Assembly (NCBI GenBank): GCA_017617805.1
Contig: JAFZVN010000002.1
Location: forward strand, 1 to 64,000
From: Bacteroidaceae bacterium
GTDB taxonomy: Bacteria > Bacteroidota > Bacteroidia > Bacteroidales > Bacteroidaceae
Direction of reading: 5' to 3'
DNA: 64,000 nt
Shown piece by piece: positions 8,581 to 18,468 of the stretch (its first letter is position 1; the number at the start of each line of letters is the position of its first letter). A program made the position numbers and the translations under genes. The notes beneath the pieces were generated by a model that saw only the letters and a program-made list of their open reading frames with translations, did not search any database and was not told the origin of the DNA.

Positions 8581-9102
8581 ATGAGACACAATAAGAAATT
8601 CAACCATCTGGGTCGTAAGCATTCTCACCGCAAGGCGATGCTTGCCAACATGGCAATCTCGCTCATCATGCACAAGAGAATCACCACTACGCTTCCCAAG
8701 GCTAAGGCTCTTCGTGTATATGTTGAGCCACTGATTAATAAATCAAAGGATGACACGACTCACTCTCGTCGTGTTGTGTTCAGCTACCTTCAGAACAAGT
8801 ACGCCATCAGCGAACTCTTTAGTACGATTGCTACAAAGGTGGCAGACCGTCCAGGTGGCTACACTCGCATCATCAAGTTGGGCAATCGTCCTTCTGACGA
8901 TGCTGAAATGGCATTCATCGAGCTTGTTGACTTCGATGAGAACATGGCAAAGACTGAGGCTAAGAAGACTCGTACTCGTCGTTCTCGTAAGTCTTCTGCT
9001 AAGACAGAGGCTCCTGCTGAAGCTCCTAAGGCTGAAGCAACAGAAGAGGCTCCTGCAGCAGAAGCTCCTGCTGAAGCTCCCGCAGAAACACCTGCAGAGT
9101 AA
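8581..9102 (+). CDS. rplQ: Ribosomal protein bL17 with acidic Ala/Pro tail
   Basis: Large-subunit protein L17 at the peptide exit side, 173 residues. Residues 1-115 are the conserved domain ([39 protein letters not shown]). After about residue 120 a low-complexity tail begins with Arg/Lys-Thr residues and continues as Ala-Glu-Pro repeats ([13 protein letters not shown] at the end). Such tails occur in Bacteroidetes L17; the function is unknown. It is the last gene before the terminator at 9127. Confidence 0.96.
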   Translation: MRHNKKFNHLGRKHSHRKAMLANMAISLIMHKRITTTLPKAKALRVYVEPLINKSKDDTTHSRRVVFSYLQNKYAISELFSTIATKVADRPGGYTRIIKLGNRPSDDAEMAFIELVDFDENMAKTEAKKTRTRRSRKSSAKTEAPAEAPKAEATEEAPAAEAPAEAPAETPAE

Positions 9103-9126
9103 TTCATTGCCAAAAACATATCTTGC

Positions 9127-9165
9127 AGACCGCATGCTATCCCAGCGTGCGGTCTTTTCTTTTGC
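9127..9165 (+). terminator. Rho-independent terminator of the ribosomal-protein operon
   Basis: A 12-bp stem formed by 9127-9138 and 9144-9155 (outer part AGACCGCA with TGCGGTCT) and a 5-base loop, followed by a T-rich run. It lies 24 bases after the rplQ stop codon. Confidence 0.9.
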
Positions 9166-9220
9166 TTTTTTTGTCTTTGGGGAACTTTTTCTTGTCATTT
9201 TTTGAATTAGTGAAGGAAAG

Positions 9221-9254
9221 TTTGTGTTCGTTCAGCGATTTTTTAGTAGTTTTG
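9221..9254 (+). promoter_or_regulatory. Bacteroidetes-type promoter for the 9288 gene
   Basis: TTTG at 9221-9224 and TAGTTTTG at 9247-9254, separated by 22 bases, match the -33/-7 pattern of the Bacteroidetes primary sigma factor. The start codon is 34 bases downstream. Confidence 0.7.
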
Positions 9255-9287
9255 CAGGCGATATTAACCTGTTTATGCGAAAGGACA

Positions 9288-9803
9288 ATGAAAACAATCT
9301 CTAAATTCTGCCTCCTGCTGCTCCTGTTATGCATTGTCAAGACAGCGAAGGCTGATGATGAGCAAGACCTTTATTTGATTGGTCTTGAAGATGGTGCTTA
9401 CACGCCACTCGTCATCTCTAACCTACGAAGCTTGAGCTTCACCCAGACACAGGAAGAAGCCTCGGATGGCTCCTCTGTTTACGTCAATCACATGTCTGCC
9501 AACTACCAAGATGGCACTTCTAAAGTCTTTGATTTGTCGGCTTATGCCTCGATGAAGTTCGACACTGCTCCTTCGGCAATTCTTGACCTCAATGCTGAGA
9601 TGCCTGCGACAAATGCTATCATGTTTGATGGTAAGCAACTGATTGCCCAACGTGCTGGTGTGTTGAAAATTTATGGCATTGATGGTCGTCAAGTGTCGGT
9701 GAATGCCGTGGCTGTTGGTGAGCGTGTGGGGCTTCTGACGTTGCCCTCAGGTATGTATATTGTTCAATTGGCTGGAACCTCTGCCAAAATACTTGTGAAG
9801 TAA
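9288..9803 (+). CDS. Small secreted protein with sorting-type C-terminal domain
   Basis: A 171-residue exported protein of unknown function. The start at 9288 was chosen over an upstream in-frame Met (9123) because a promoter lies between them and a typical signal peptide then begins the protein (MKTISKFCLLLLLLC to about residue 25). The last 50 residues (LKIYGIDGRQVSV, then LPSGMYIVQLAGTSAKILVK) resemble the beta-rich C-terminal signal of type IX secretion or surface-anchored Bacteroidetes proteins. An ISNLRSLSF segment resembles short modules in other secreted proteins of this window. It is one base from the GH43 gene, so the two are probably co-expressed. Confidence 0.75.
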   Translation: MKTISKFCLLLLLLCIVKTAKADDEQDLYLIGLEDGAYTPLVISNLRSLSFTQTQEEASDGSSVYVNHMSANYQDGTSKVFDLSAYASMKFDTAPSAILDLNAEMPATNAIMFDGKQLIAQRAGVLKIYGIDGRQVSVNAVAVGERVGLLTLPSGMYIVQLAGTSAKILVK

Positions 9804-9804
9804 T

Positions 9805-11697
9805 ATGAAACAGACGATACACACCCTTGTTCTGCTCCTCATGTCTTCAGTGGCACGTGCCCAAGTGCAGCAGCTTCCAGAGAAAGTCTATGTGCATCAG
9901 GAATCGCAGCATAAGACAACCATCCATCCACGTGCCTACCTCCAGCAGATGGGCATCGTTCATCGAGATGTGACTGTCTTGAAAGGACGGAGTGACTCCT
10001 TGCGTTTTGTATTGGCCGACGGGCAGAACGTGGACTATTTGCTGAGAGAGACCGACAGTATCACTTTCTATGCGCCAGATGCGTTGATGCGTGCTCATCT
10101 TGCCTATCACGACAAGAACTACAGCAAGTCCTATCCCACCTATGCCGATGACTATCGTAACAATGCAGGATGGAATAACCGCACCACCTGGCAGCTTGCC
10201 AACGTGCATGACCCTACAGTCATGAAAGCCGCTGATGGCTATTATTATATGTCGCAGACCGATGCAGGTTTTGGCAATCCTCAGTCTGGCAAAGGCCATT
10301 TCTATGTGCGTCGTTCCAAAGATCTCATCAAGTGGGAGCCTGCCAGCAGCTATAATAACTCGATGGTTTTGCCTGAGAAGACTCCGGCATGGTTGCTCGA
10401 TTCCATCAATGCCGTTCGTGCCCGTCGTGGACTGGCTGCTATTGCGGCTGCCGACTTGGATGGAATTGGGTATTGGGCGCCTTGCACGCGTAAGGTGAAC
10501 GATCACCTCTATCGCATGTATTACAGTATTGTCGTGGGCAACTGCATTAAGACGGGCAGTGCCACTTTCGATGGCAGTTGGAACGAATCCTCATGGATAG
10601 GACTGGCTGAAACCACAGACCCTGCTTCAGGCAAGTGGGTAGATAAGGGTGGGGTGCTTTGTTCTGCTTCTGACAAGGGAAAGAGTGCCTATGCCCGTAG
10701 CAGTGAGAGTGACTACAACGCCTATTGCCGCTTCAATGCCATTGACCCCTCTTTCATCATCACTCCTGCAGGTGAACACTGGCTCATCTATGGTTCCTGG
10801 CATAGTGGCATCGCTGCCATCCAGCTCGACCCTGAAACAGGTAAGACTCTCCAGCCATTAGGTGACCCATGGAACATCGGCACTGGTCAGACAACGACTT
10901 ATGGAAAGTTGATTGCCACACGTAACAAGAGCAGCCGCTGGCAAGGTTCTGAAGGTGCTGAGGTGATATACAACCCTGAAACAGGCTACTATTACCTCTT
11001 CCTTGCTTACGATGGACTTGATGTGCCTTACAATACTCGCGTGGTGCGTTCCAAGAATATAGATGGTCCTTATCAAGGTAAGAATGGCGCGAATGTGACG
11101 ACTGCAGGTGGTGACGCATACCCTGTTTTGACCCATCCATATCAGTTCAGCAGCAAGGTGGCGAACGATGGTTGGGTGGGCATCAGTCATTGTGCCGTAT
11201 GGGACGATGGACAAGGCAACTGGTTCTTCTGTAGCCAAGGCCGCAAGCCCAACGACTATAAGGATGGTTCTTGGGCTCCAAATGCCATCATGATGGGACA
11301 TGTGCGTCGCATCTATTGGACTAGCGATGGATGGCCAGTTGTGTCGCCAGAGCGTTATGCAGGGGTAGAGGATGCGCTGATTTCAGTCGATGATCTCGAA
11401 GGTACTTGGGAACTCATCGACCTCACCTATGACTATGGCAAGATGAAGACCTCTTCTGCTTTGACTATCAAAAAGTCCACCATCAGCGAGAATCGTGTAT
11501 CCCTAAGTGGCGCGCTTTCTGGCAGTGCTGTGTTCGATGCCGAGAAGAATATCCTGAAAGTCACTGTTTCAGGCACCACTTTCTCCCTCAATGTGGCACG
11601 TGAACTCGATTGGGAAGCCTCTGCTCGTAAGTCAACCATCGTGATGGCAGGCTATCGCACCAACACCCAAACTTACTGGGCGAAGAAAACCCAATAG
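9805..11697 (+). CDS. Secreted GH43 arabinanase-like glycoside hydrolase
   Basis: A 630-residue exported enzyme with a signal peptide (about residues 1-20), a roughly 90-residue N-terminal module ending in TDSITFYAP, a five-bladed propeller GH43 domain (about 130-525) and a C-terminal beta domain. The GH43 catalytic triad is visible: Asp136 in HDPTVMKAADG (base), Asp314 in DPSFII (pKa modulator) and Glu383 in SEGAEVIYNP (acid). The GSWHSGI segment resembles endo-alpha-1,5-arabinanases, and the C-terminal domain (DLEGTWELIDL, then TQTYWAKKTQ) is like the extra beta-barrel of those enzymes. The likely substrate is arabinan or arabinose-containing side chains. Substrate assignment is inferred; family membership is strong. 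Confidence 0.88.
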   Translation: MKQTIHTLVLLLMSSVARAQVQQLPEKVYVHQESQHKTTIHPRAYLQQMGIVHRDVTVLKGRSDSLRFVLADGQNVDYLLRETDSITFYAPDALMRAHLAYHDKNYSKSYPTYADDYRNNAGWNNRTTWQLANVHDPTVMKAADGYYYMSQTDAGFGNPQSGKGHFYVRRSKDLIKWEPASSYNNSMVLPEKTPAWLLDSINAVRARRGLAAIAAADLDGIGYWAPCTRKVNDHLYRMYYSIVVGNCIKTGSATFDGSWNESSWIGLAETTDPASGKWVDKGGVLCSASDKGKSAYARSSESDYNAYCRFNAIDPSFIITPAGEHWLIYGSWHSGIAAIQLDPETGKTLQPLGDPWNIGTGQTTTYGKLIATRNKSSRWQGSEGAEVIYNPETGYYYLFLAYDGLDVPYNTRVVRSKNIDGPYQGKNGANVTTAGGDAYPVLTHPYQFSSKVANDGWVGISHCAVWDDGQGNWFFCSQGRKPNDYKDGSWAPNAIMMGHVRRIYWTSDGWPVVSPERYAGVEDALISVDDLEGTWELIDLTYDYGKMKTSSALTIKKSTISENRVSLSGALSGSAVFDAEKNILKVTVSGTTFSLNVARELDWEASARKSTIVMAGYRTNTQTYWAKKTQ

Positions 11698-11726
11698 TTC
11701 TTTTTGCCCTTTCATGGCAGTTCTAT

Positions 11727-11764
11727 GTTCAAGCGCCGCGAACTCAGGTTCAAGGCGCTTGAAC
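11727..11764 (+). terminator. Hairpin after the GH43 gene, probable terminator
   Basis: Perfect 11-bp inverted repeat, GTTCAAGCGCC (11727-11737) with GGCGCTTGAAC (11754-11764), loop 16 bases, followed by a moderately T-rich stretch. It sits 30 bases after the GH43 stop. Confidence 0.55.
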
Positions 11765-11963
11765 TTGTATTTTATGGTGCTGCCAAATAGCCAATCGACC
11801 CTCAAGAAGCGGGTCGGTCATCGTCAGGAAGCAGGTGAACCATCGTCAAGAAGCAGGTGGAACAAAAATGAGAGGACATGTGAACTTTGGTTAACCTTTT
11901 TTGATGAAATCAAGCCGCTGAATTGTTAAATTTAACCCTTACCCCCAAACTTTTAAGATTTTT
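11765..11963. other. Non-coding stretch, no gene seen
   Basis: Part of the 436-base gap between the GH43 gene and the FAS1/SusCD operon. Open frames here are short and have no coding features. Degenerate direct repeats of GAAGC(A/G)GGT type, spaced by ATCGTCA-like sequence, occur at about 11808-11852. Confidence 0.5.
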
Positions 11964-11995
11964 TTTGTTTATGTGGCGAAAAAGTCGTTTCTTTG
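11964..11995 (+). promoter_or_regulatory. Possible promoter of the FAS1/SusCD operon
   Basis: TTTG at 11964-11967 and TTTCTTTG at 11988-11995 with 20 bases between. The second position of the -7 box is T rather than the usual A, so the match is imperfect. The leader to the first start codon would be about 130 bases and contains a hairpin (12016-12041). Confidence 0.45.
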
Positions 11996-12133
11996 CAAAC
12001 GTTATGAAAGCCTAAGTGGCGATTTGGCCAAATGTTGCCACAAAAAGCTATTCCATGACAAAGATTTGAGTAAAACTTTGCTAAAACATTTCAACAAACT
12101 TTAGAAGGACAAACAATCTATTCTAATATTATT

Positions 12134-15100
12134 ATGTTGTATCACTTTCAGAGAAAAAAACTGTACAGACACCTCTTGGTAGGAGGTGCGCTGTGTGCTG
12201 CAGGTTTGGGCATGTTCTCTTGTTCTGATCGTTATGACTTAGATGATAAACAACCGTCAGGGTTGGATAACATCTATGGTTATATGCAGAGGAAGGGTAA
12301 CTTCACCAATTACTTGCATCTGATTGACGACCTTGGTCAGGCAGAGATTCTCTCCAAGACCGGTAGTAAGACAATGTTCATCGCCGACGATGATGCATTT
12401 GCTCGGTTCTATGAATCGAACAGCTGGGGCGTGAAGAACTATGGTCAACTCTCGTTGGCCCAGAAGAAGCTTCTGCTCAATTCGTCGATGATTGACAACC
12501 CGTACTCTACGAGTATGTTGTCTTCTGCACAGTCAACAGGTTCGTCTGGTCGTCCTGTCAAGGGCGAAGTGTGTCGTCGTTCATCGTCTCAGTCCTTGTT
12601 GGACTCAGTGATGGTCATCGCATCTACCGATGAGAAGGGCATCCTGCCTGACAACTCGCTGTTTGATGATGTTCGTGCGAATCATGATTCCATCGTGTTG
12701 TTCACCGATGCATCTAACGCTGCTCCGATGATTCACTTCACGGGTAAGTTTGTGACGTCGAACAAGTTGGAGAACACCGATATCGACTTCATCTACAACC
12801 AGCCTGAAGGTACCTTCAAGTCTGATGACGTCTATATCAACGACTCCAAGGTGATTGATGCCAACATTTTCTGTAAGAACGGATTTATCCATCAGGTGGA
12901 CAATGTGGTGATGCCATTGGACAACATGGCAGAAATCATTCGCAAGAATTCGAACATGACGATTTACAGCCGCCTGTTGGAGCGTTTTGCTGCACCAGAC
13001 GATTCGTTGGCTTTGACCCGCACCTACAATCAGGCAAAGGGTACTAACATTGACACTGTCTTTGTGAAGCGTTACTTCTCCGAGCGTTCTGCAGGTTCTA
13101 CCATGTCGAACAATGTGCCTTTCCTGGTTGATAAGAACGGTAAGCCATTCGATGATGGTAACACATATCTTAAGTACGATCCAGGATGGAATGGATACCT
13201 GCCTTACATCAGTAACGACCGTGAGCCGATGATGGAGGATATGGCTATCATGTTGGTTCCTTCCGATGCCGCTATTACTGATTGGTGGAACAATGGTGGT
13301 GGTCAGGTAATTGAGACTTACTATCATACATTGGATGCTACACCTAATTCAGTGCTCGATGACCTGATTCGTGTGAATCAGCTTGCTTCTTTCGCTTCAT
13401 CCGTTCCATCCAAGTTTGATGGCGTGCTCAATGACGCCAACGAGCCTCTGGGTATCACCAAGGATGATGTGGATAGCGTTTATCGTTGCTGTAATGGTCT
13501 GGTGTTCCTCACCAACAAGGTCTTCGCGCCAACCACTTATTCTTCAGTGTTGTTCCCTGCTGTCATTGATACAACAAACTTCAAGATTATCAAAAACGCC
13601 ATTGATTTCATGAACTATGATAAGTACATCAATTCAATGGTGTCAAGGTATATCTTCTTGCTGCCTACAAATAAGGGTATGCTCTCTTACATTGACCCAG
13701 TTTCTTATGGACAGACCCAGTCAAACCTTTGGGAGTTCTATCTTGACCTCTCTAAGGAAGGTGCTGAGCAATTATGTGCGAATGTGTTCACATGTACTTT
13801 AAATGATGATGGCACATGGGAAAAGGGTTCCAAGAAAACGACGGTAACAGGCGGTGTAGGAGGTGGACCTAAGAACAAATCGGGTAACTCTCAAATCAAG
13901 AATCGTATGGAAGACATGCTCGATAACATTATCGTGGTTGAACCATACGTTCCAGGTAAGAAGTACTATAAGACCAAAGGACGTAACTTCGTGAAGATCG
14001 AAGAGGATGGTAGCGACTTCTACGTTTCTGGTTCATTCCAGTGGGAGCGTCAGCAGCCTCTTAAGTCTATTGAGGTGTATGACATGGAAAATGGTAAGGC
14101 AATCACCCTCGATGGTGTGGTGATGGGTACACGTCGTTCTGTAGCGACGATTCTTCGTGATACGGAAGTGGATGGTGAACCTGTTTTCACAGAATTCTAT
14201 AATATCGTCAAGGCTTGTGCGCTTGCTACCACCAACTCAAAGGACTCTTGGGCTGCAGGTGATCAGACGCTTGGTAACCTCTTCAACCTGAAAGAAAAGG
14301 GTAGTGTGGGTGCTGAGACTTCAACTTCCAGCAAGGCAACCTATCTGCTCAACAACTTCCACTATACTGTATATGCTCCAACAGACGAAGCTATGCAGAA
14401 GGCATTTGACGCAGGTCTCCCAACACTGGATGACCTTGAAGCTGCTGAGCTGCTTGACGACTCTCTCGGCATGAAGGCGACAGATCCTGAATCTAATGCT
14501 GCCAAGGTATTGGAAGTAATGCTCGATTTTGTGAAGTATCATATTCAAGATAACTCCATCTATATCGACGAGGGTTTCAATTCGGGTGAATACGAGTCTG
14601 GTAAGACGGAGCTGATTTCTGCTGTCAACGTGGAAGAGAATACAGACCGCATTGAGAAAGTAGGTGCAGACTCTGTTAGCATCGGAGGTAAAAACTACAA
14701 GGTTTCTCAGTGGTTTGACAATGGTTCTGTCAGCTATTACACAGGTGAGTTCTCGCCAGGTCGTCCATACAAACTTCGTGTGAACGTTTCTTCCTCTGGC
14801 ATGACAGTGACGGACTGCCGCAACGGATATGATAAAAACTCTCATGTGTCTCTTGGTGGCAACACCGCTAATGTAGTCATGAAGGAAGGCATGTACAATC
14901 TGATGGCGCGCGAATATTGGTATGGTACTTCCAAGGTGAGCAACCCATGGCAGGCCAATATCAACAATTCATCTTCTGTTGTTGTTCATGCTATCGATGC
15001 TCCGCTGATTTATGCAGATGGCAATCACTACGATTCCAATGGTGCATTGACTCCTACACAATTCAAGTATATTTATAAGCCACTTTCGTCCAATAACTAA
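12134..15100 (+). CDS. Large FAS1 (fasciclin) domain lipoprotein
   Basis: A 988-residue predicted surface lipoprotein with lipobox Cys30 (GLGMFSC). Several fasciclin-type domains can be traced. The first runs about 45-260 (TMFIADDDAFARFYES; closing NGFIHQVDNVVMPL). A second and third lie at about 270-660 (MLVPSDAAITDWW; YIFLLPTNKGM). The last starts with YTVYAPTDEAMQKAF near residue 750. FAS1 domains mediate adhesion or binding to glycans and proteins in other systems; no enzymatic motif is seen. It is the first gene of a seven-gene run with two SusC/SusD pairs and begins 9 bases before the first susC. By inference it may be an accessory surface binding protein in the manner of SusE/SusF. Confidence 0.82.
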   Translation: MLYHFQRKKLYRHLLVGGALCAAGLGMFSCSDRYDLDDKQPSGLDNIYGYMQRKGNFTNYLHLIDDLGQAEILSKTGSKTMFIADDDAFARFYESNSWGVKNYGQLSLAQKKLLLNSSMIDNPYSTSMLSSAQSTGSSGRPVKGEVCRRSSSQSLLDSVMVIASTDEKGILPDNSLFDDVRANHDSIVLFTDASNAAPMIHFTGKFVTSNKLENTDIDFIYNQPEGTFKSDDVYINDSKVIDANIFCKNGFIHQVDNVVMPLDNMAEIIRKNSNMTIYSRLLERFAAPDDSLALTRTYNQAKGTNIDTVFVKRYFSERSAGSTMSNNVPFLVDKNGKPFDDGNTYLKYDPGWNGYLPYISNDREPMMEDMAIMLVPSDAAITDWWNNGGGQVIETYYHTLDATPNSVLDDLIRVNQLASFASSVPSKFDGVLNDANEPLGITKDDVDSVYRCCNGLVFLTNKVFAPTTYSSVLFPAVIDTTNFKIIKNAIDFMNYDKYINSMVSRYIFLLPTNKGMLSYIDPVSYGQTQSNLWEFYLDLSKEGAEQLCANVFTCTLNDDGTWEKGSKKTTVTGGVGGGPKNKSGNSQIKNRMEDMLDNIIVVEPYVPGKKYYKTKGRNFVKIEEDGSDFYVSGSFQWERQQPLKSIEVYDMENGKAITLDGVVMGTRRSVATILRDTEVDGEPVFTEFYNIVKACALATTNSKDSWAAGDQTLGNLFNLKEKGSVGAETSTSSKATYLLNNFHYTVYAPTDEAMQKAFDAGLPTLDDLEAAELLDDSLGMKATDPESNAAKVLEVMLDFVKYHIQDNSIYIDEGFNSGEYESGKTELISAVNVEENTDRIEKVGADSVSIGGKNYKVSQWFDNGSVSYYTGEFSPGRPYKLRVNVSSSGMTVTDCRNGYDKNSHVSLGGNTANVVMKEGMYNLMAREYWYGTSKVSNPWQANINNSSSVVVHAIDAPLIYADGNHYDSNGALTPTQFKYIYKPLSSNN

Positions 15101-15108
15101 GCAATATC

Positions 15109-18100
15109 ATGAGAAAGATATTTTCAATACTAATGCTTTTAGCGTGCTTCTGCATCAACGCAAGTGCGCAGGTAAAAGCGGGCGATATTATTAGCGGTCA
15201 GGTGTGGGACGATTTCGATCCTCTGATGATGTGTAACGTTGTCGAGGTTGACCACAACAACCGTATCGTAGCCCATGGCGTTACCGATATCAACGGTAAC
15301 TTCTCTTTCCAGATTAAGAATCCAAAGGACCACATCCGTATCTCTTACATCGGATGTCAGACCGTAACGCTGCCCATCAATAAGAAGGCGTTCGGCCGTA
15401 TTGTCCTCAAGAGCAATACCGTCCTTCAAGATGTCGTCGTGAAGGCAGTCAAGAAGAGCCAGACCACAGGTCTCTCCATCCCTATGACGGAGATTTCTTC
15501 TGCTACCCAGACCATCGACATGAAGGAGTTTGAAGGTCTTGCCATGACCTCCGTCGATGAAGCCCTTCAGGGTCGTATCGCAGGTTTGGATATCGTGCAG
15601 AACTCAGGTGCCCTCGGTTCAGGTACTACCATGCGTCTCCGTGGTGTATCTACCCTCTTCGGTGATAATAACCCGCTCGTGGTAGTGAATGGTAACATCC
15701 TTTCCAACAATGACTTGGCAGAGTCTTTCGACTTCTCCAATGCCAACGAAGAGCGTTTCGCCGAACTTCTGAATGTGAACCCTGAAGATATTCAGGAAAT
15801 CACCGTCCTCAAGGATGCTGCAGCCTGCGCTATCTGGGGTTCTCGTGGTGCAAATGGTGTTATCGAAATTAAGACCAAGCGTGGTGCCAAGGGTAAGACG
15901 AAGGTGAATTACTCTTATCGTCTCACAGGCCGTTGGCAGTCAGGTGGTTATAAGCTTCTTAATGGTGATGACTACACCATGTATCTGAAGGAAGCTTACT
16001 TCAATCCTCGCCAGCAGTCTGGTTTCGCCGACAAGAACTCTTCAGATTTCATGCCTGAAATCGCATACGCTCCAGACTGGTCAGAATATAATATGTATAA
16101 CGACAACACCGACTGGGTGGATGCCGTGAAGCAGTTTGGTGTTCAGCAGCAGCACTTCCTCTCTCTTGAAGGTGGTGGTGAGAAGGCAAACTTCCGTGTG
16201 TCTGGTGGTTATGAGACCAACACAAACTCCGTCATAGCCAATAAGCTTGACCGCTTCACCACACGTGTGGCTCTTGACTACTTTGTATCTGACCGCATCA
16301 AGGTGCAGACTAACTTCGACTTCGTTTATACGAACAACGACCGTAGTAACTCAGGAGATATCATGGGAAAAGCCATGAGGAAAATGCCAAACCTCTCTAT
16401 TTATCGTGAGGACGCAGATGGCAATGACACGGACGAGTATTATACGATGAATAGGTACATTACTAAAGAGACGGGTGTTTATGAGGCCTCTCGTGTTTAT
16501 CTGAGCGACCAATACGGCATTGTGAACCCGATAGCTGAAGCGTACAACCGTCGCAATCGCGAAAGAAATGTGTCTCTCTCTCCAGAGTTCCTTTTGGGTT
16601 ATGAGATTTTGGGCACGCAGCCAGAGCAGCATCGTCTCCACTATGATGGTCAGATCAAGTTCGACATCAGCAGCAACGACAATGACTCTTTCATGCCAGG
16701 TTGGTTGCTCTCTTCCAATATGTTTGATGACAGTTATAACACTACATCCGCTTCTAACTATAAGAGCCACACGCTTTCAACTCGTCACTCTTTGACCTAC
16801 ACACCTTACTTCAAGAATGAAGGTCACAAACTGCAGGTGATGGGCCGTTATGAGTATTCTCAGGGTAATTCCTCTCGTCAGAATACGGGTACAAGAAATA
16901 TACCAACAACAGACGACATTAAATCGACTTTGGGGGGTGGTATCATTAGTTCTTTCGGTTCTGAAGCCAATGAATGGAAACGTCAGCACCTGACTTTCCA
17001 AAGCCACTATTCCTACAAGGGTAAGTACAGTGTGACAGCCACACTTCGTGGTGACTGCTCCACAGCTTTCGGTCCAGAGCGCCGTTGGGGTTGGTTCCCA
17101 GGTCTCTCAGCCCGTTGGAATATCAGTGATGAAAAATTCATGGAACCCGTTAAGTGGCTCACGATGCTGTCTATCCGCCCATCTTGGGGTATTGTAGGTC
17201 AGGCTCCTGGTGGTGAAGGCCTCTTCCGCTCTAAGTATCGTAGCGGTAGCAGTTATATGGGTCAGGTTTCTGTATTACCATCTAATATCCGTTTGGCAGG
17301 TCTCCGCTGGGCTAAACAGGTTTCTTACCAGATTGGTTTCGACTTTGGATTCTTCGATAAGATTACAGGTGACGTGAACGTTTATACACGTACAACCAGT
17401 GATCAGTTGCTTCCAAACTTCAAGATTCCATCTTCTTCAGGTTATACCTCTTTGAGCAATTTCAACAGTGGTTCTCTCCGTGATAATGGTTGGGAACTCA
17501 ATATCAATGGTAACCAGTTAGTCAAGATTGGTAAGTTCTCAATGGACTTCAACCTCTCAATGGCGAACAACCGTAACCAGATTCTTGAAATGGATGAGAC
17601 GAAGATGGAGGAGTTGAATGATGAGTTTCAATACAAAAATGAACAATATCTGTCTCGTGTACAATTGCACAGCCCTGTAGGTTCTATCTATGGTTTCCGT
17701 TACTTGGGTGTTTACCAGTATTCTGAGTTCACTGAAGAGGAGGTTCCAGGTTTGAGTGGTCCAAACTCCCCAGTGGTTCGCAATGCGGCTGGCGAAGTTG
17801 TTTACGATGCCAAGGGTGCACCTAAGTACATGTACTTCAACTATGGTGGCTCGAAGGAATACGCATTCGTAGGTGGTGATGCTATTTACGATGACGTGAA
17901 CCATGATGGTCAGATCAACGAATTGGATATCGTGTACTTGGGTTCTTCTCTGCCAAAGGCACAAGGTGGTTTCGGTACGAAACTCAACTACAACGGCTGG
18001 CAGCTGAACCTTCAGTTCAACTTCCGTTTCGGTCAGAAGATTATCAACAATGCCCGTATGCAACTGGAGAACATGGCTACCAACAACAACCAGTCTATCG

Positions 18101-18453
18101 CAGTGAACTGGCGTTGGCACAATGAAGGTGATATCACCACCATTCCTCGTGCTGCCACGACACAGACCCAGTTCGATACTTACAACTATTTGGGTTCCGA
18201 CCGTTTCGTGGAGGATTGCTCATACGTTCGTCTTAACTATGCACAGCTGTCTTACACCTTTAAGCCTGCGTTGCTGAAGACGATCGGTCTGAAGGCACTC
18301 CGTGCAAACTTGACGCTCAACAACTTGTTCTGCTTGACCAAGTATTCCGGTATTGACCCAGAGCACCCACAGGGTGGTTACGGTGCAGCAACAGATGGAA
18401 GTACGCTGCCAATCTCACGCTCCTTCACATTGGGTGTTAATGTTTCATTCTAA
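15109..18453 (+). CDS. SusC-like TonB-dependent outer-membrane transporter (1)
   Basis: A 1114-residue outer-membrane receptor that would import a ligand using TonB energy. It has a signal peptide (about 1-20, ending ASAQ), a carboxypeptidase-regulatory-like beta-sandwich (about 25-105: ISGQVWDDFDP, GVTDINGNFSF), a plug domain (about 115-250) with MRLRGVSTLFGDNNPLVVVN and the SusC-type WGSRGANGVIEIKTKRG, and then a 22-strand barrel ending with RSFTLGVNVSF. The susD partner follows 15 bases later. The ligand is unknown: no glycosidase is encoded beside it. Confidence 0.93.
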   Translation: MRKIFSILMLLACFCINASAQVKAGDIISGQVWDDFDPLMMCNVVEVDHNNRIVAHGVTDINGNFSFQIKNPKDHIRISYIGCQTVTLPINKKAFGRIVLKSNTVLQDVVVKAVKKSQTTGLSIPMTEISSATQTIDMKEFEGLAMTSVDEALQGRIAGLDIVQNSGALGSGTTMRLRGVSTLFGDNNPLVVVNGNILSNNDLAESFDFSNANEERFAELLNVNPEDIQEITVLKDAAACAIWGSRGANGVIEIKTKRGAKGKTKVNYSYRLTGRWQSGGYKLLNGDDYTMYLKEAYFNPRQQSGFADKNSSDFMPEIAYAPDWSEYNMYNDNTDWVDAVKQFGVQQQHFLSLEGGGEKANFRVSGGYETNTNSVIANKLDRFTTRVALDYFVSDRIKVQTNFDFVYTNNDRSNSGDIMGKAMRKMPNLSIYREDADGNDTDEYYTMNRYITKETGVYEASRVYLSDQYGIVNPIAEAYNRRNRERNVSLSPEFLLGYEILGTQPEQHRLHYDGQIKFDISSNDNDSFMPGWLLSSNMFDDSYNTTSASNYKSHTLSTRHSLTYTPYFKNEGHKLQVMGRYEYSQGNSSRQNTGTRNIPTTDDIKSTLGGGIISSFGSEANEWKRQHLTFQSHYSYKGKYSVTATLRGDCSTAFGPERRWGWFPGLSARWNISDEKFMEPVKWLTMLSIRPSWGIVGQAPGGEGLFRSKYRSGSSYMGQVSVLPSNIRLAGLRWAKQVSYQIGFDFGFFDKITGDVNVYTRTTSDQLLPNFKIPSSSGYTSLSNFNSGSLRDNGWELNINGNQLVKIGKFSMDFNLSMANNRNQILEMDETKMEELNDEFQYKNEQYLSRVQLHSPVGSIYGFRYLGVYQYSEFTEEEVPGLSGPNSPVVRNAAGEVVYDAKGAPKYMYFNYGGSKEYAFVGGDAIYDDVNHDGQINELDIVYLGSSLPKAQGGFGTKLNYNGWQLNLQFNFRFGQKIINNARMQLENMATNNNQSIAVNWRWHNEGDITTIPRAATTQTQFDTYNYLGSDRFVEDCSYVRLNYAQLSYTFKPALLKTIGLKALRANLTLNNLFCLTKYSGIDPEHPQGGYGAATDGSTLPISRSFTLGVNVSF

Positions 18454-18468
18454 TTTAGGTGAATAGTC

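Noticed and set aside
11714..11929. 71-codon plus-strand ORF after the GH43 gene
   Set aside because: It covers the terminator hairpin, has no signal or domain and no promoter.
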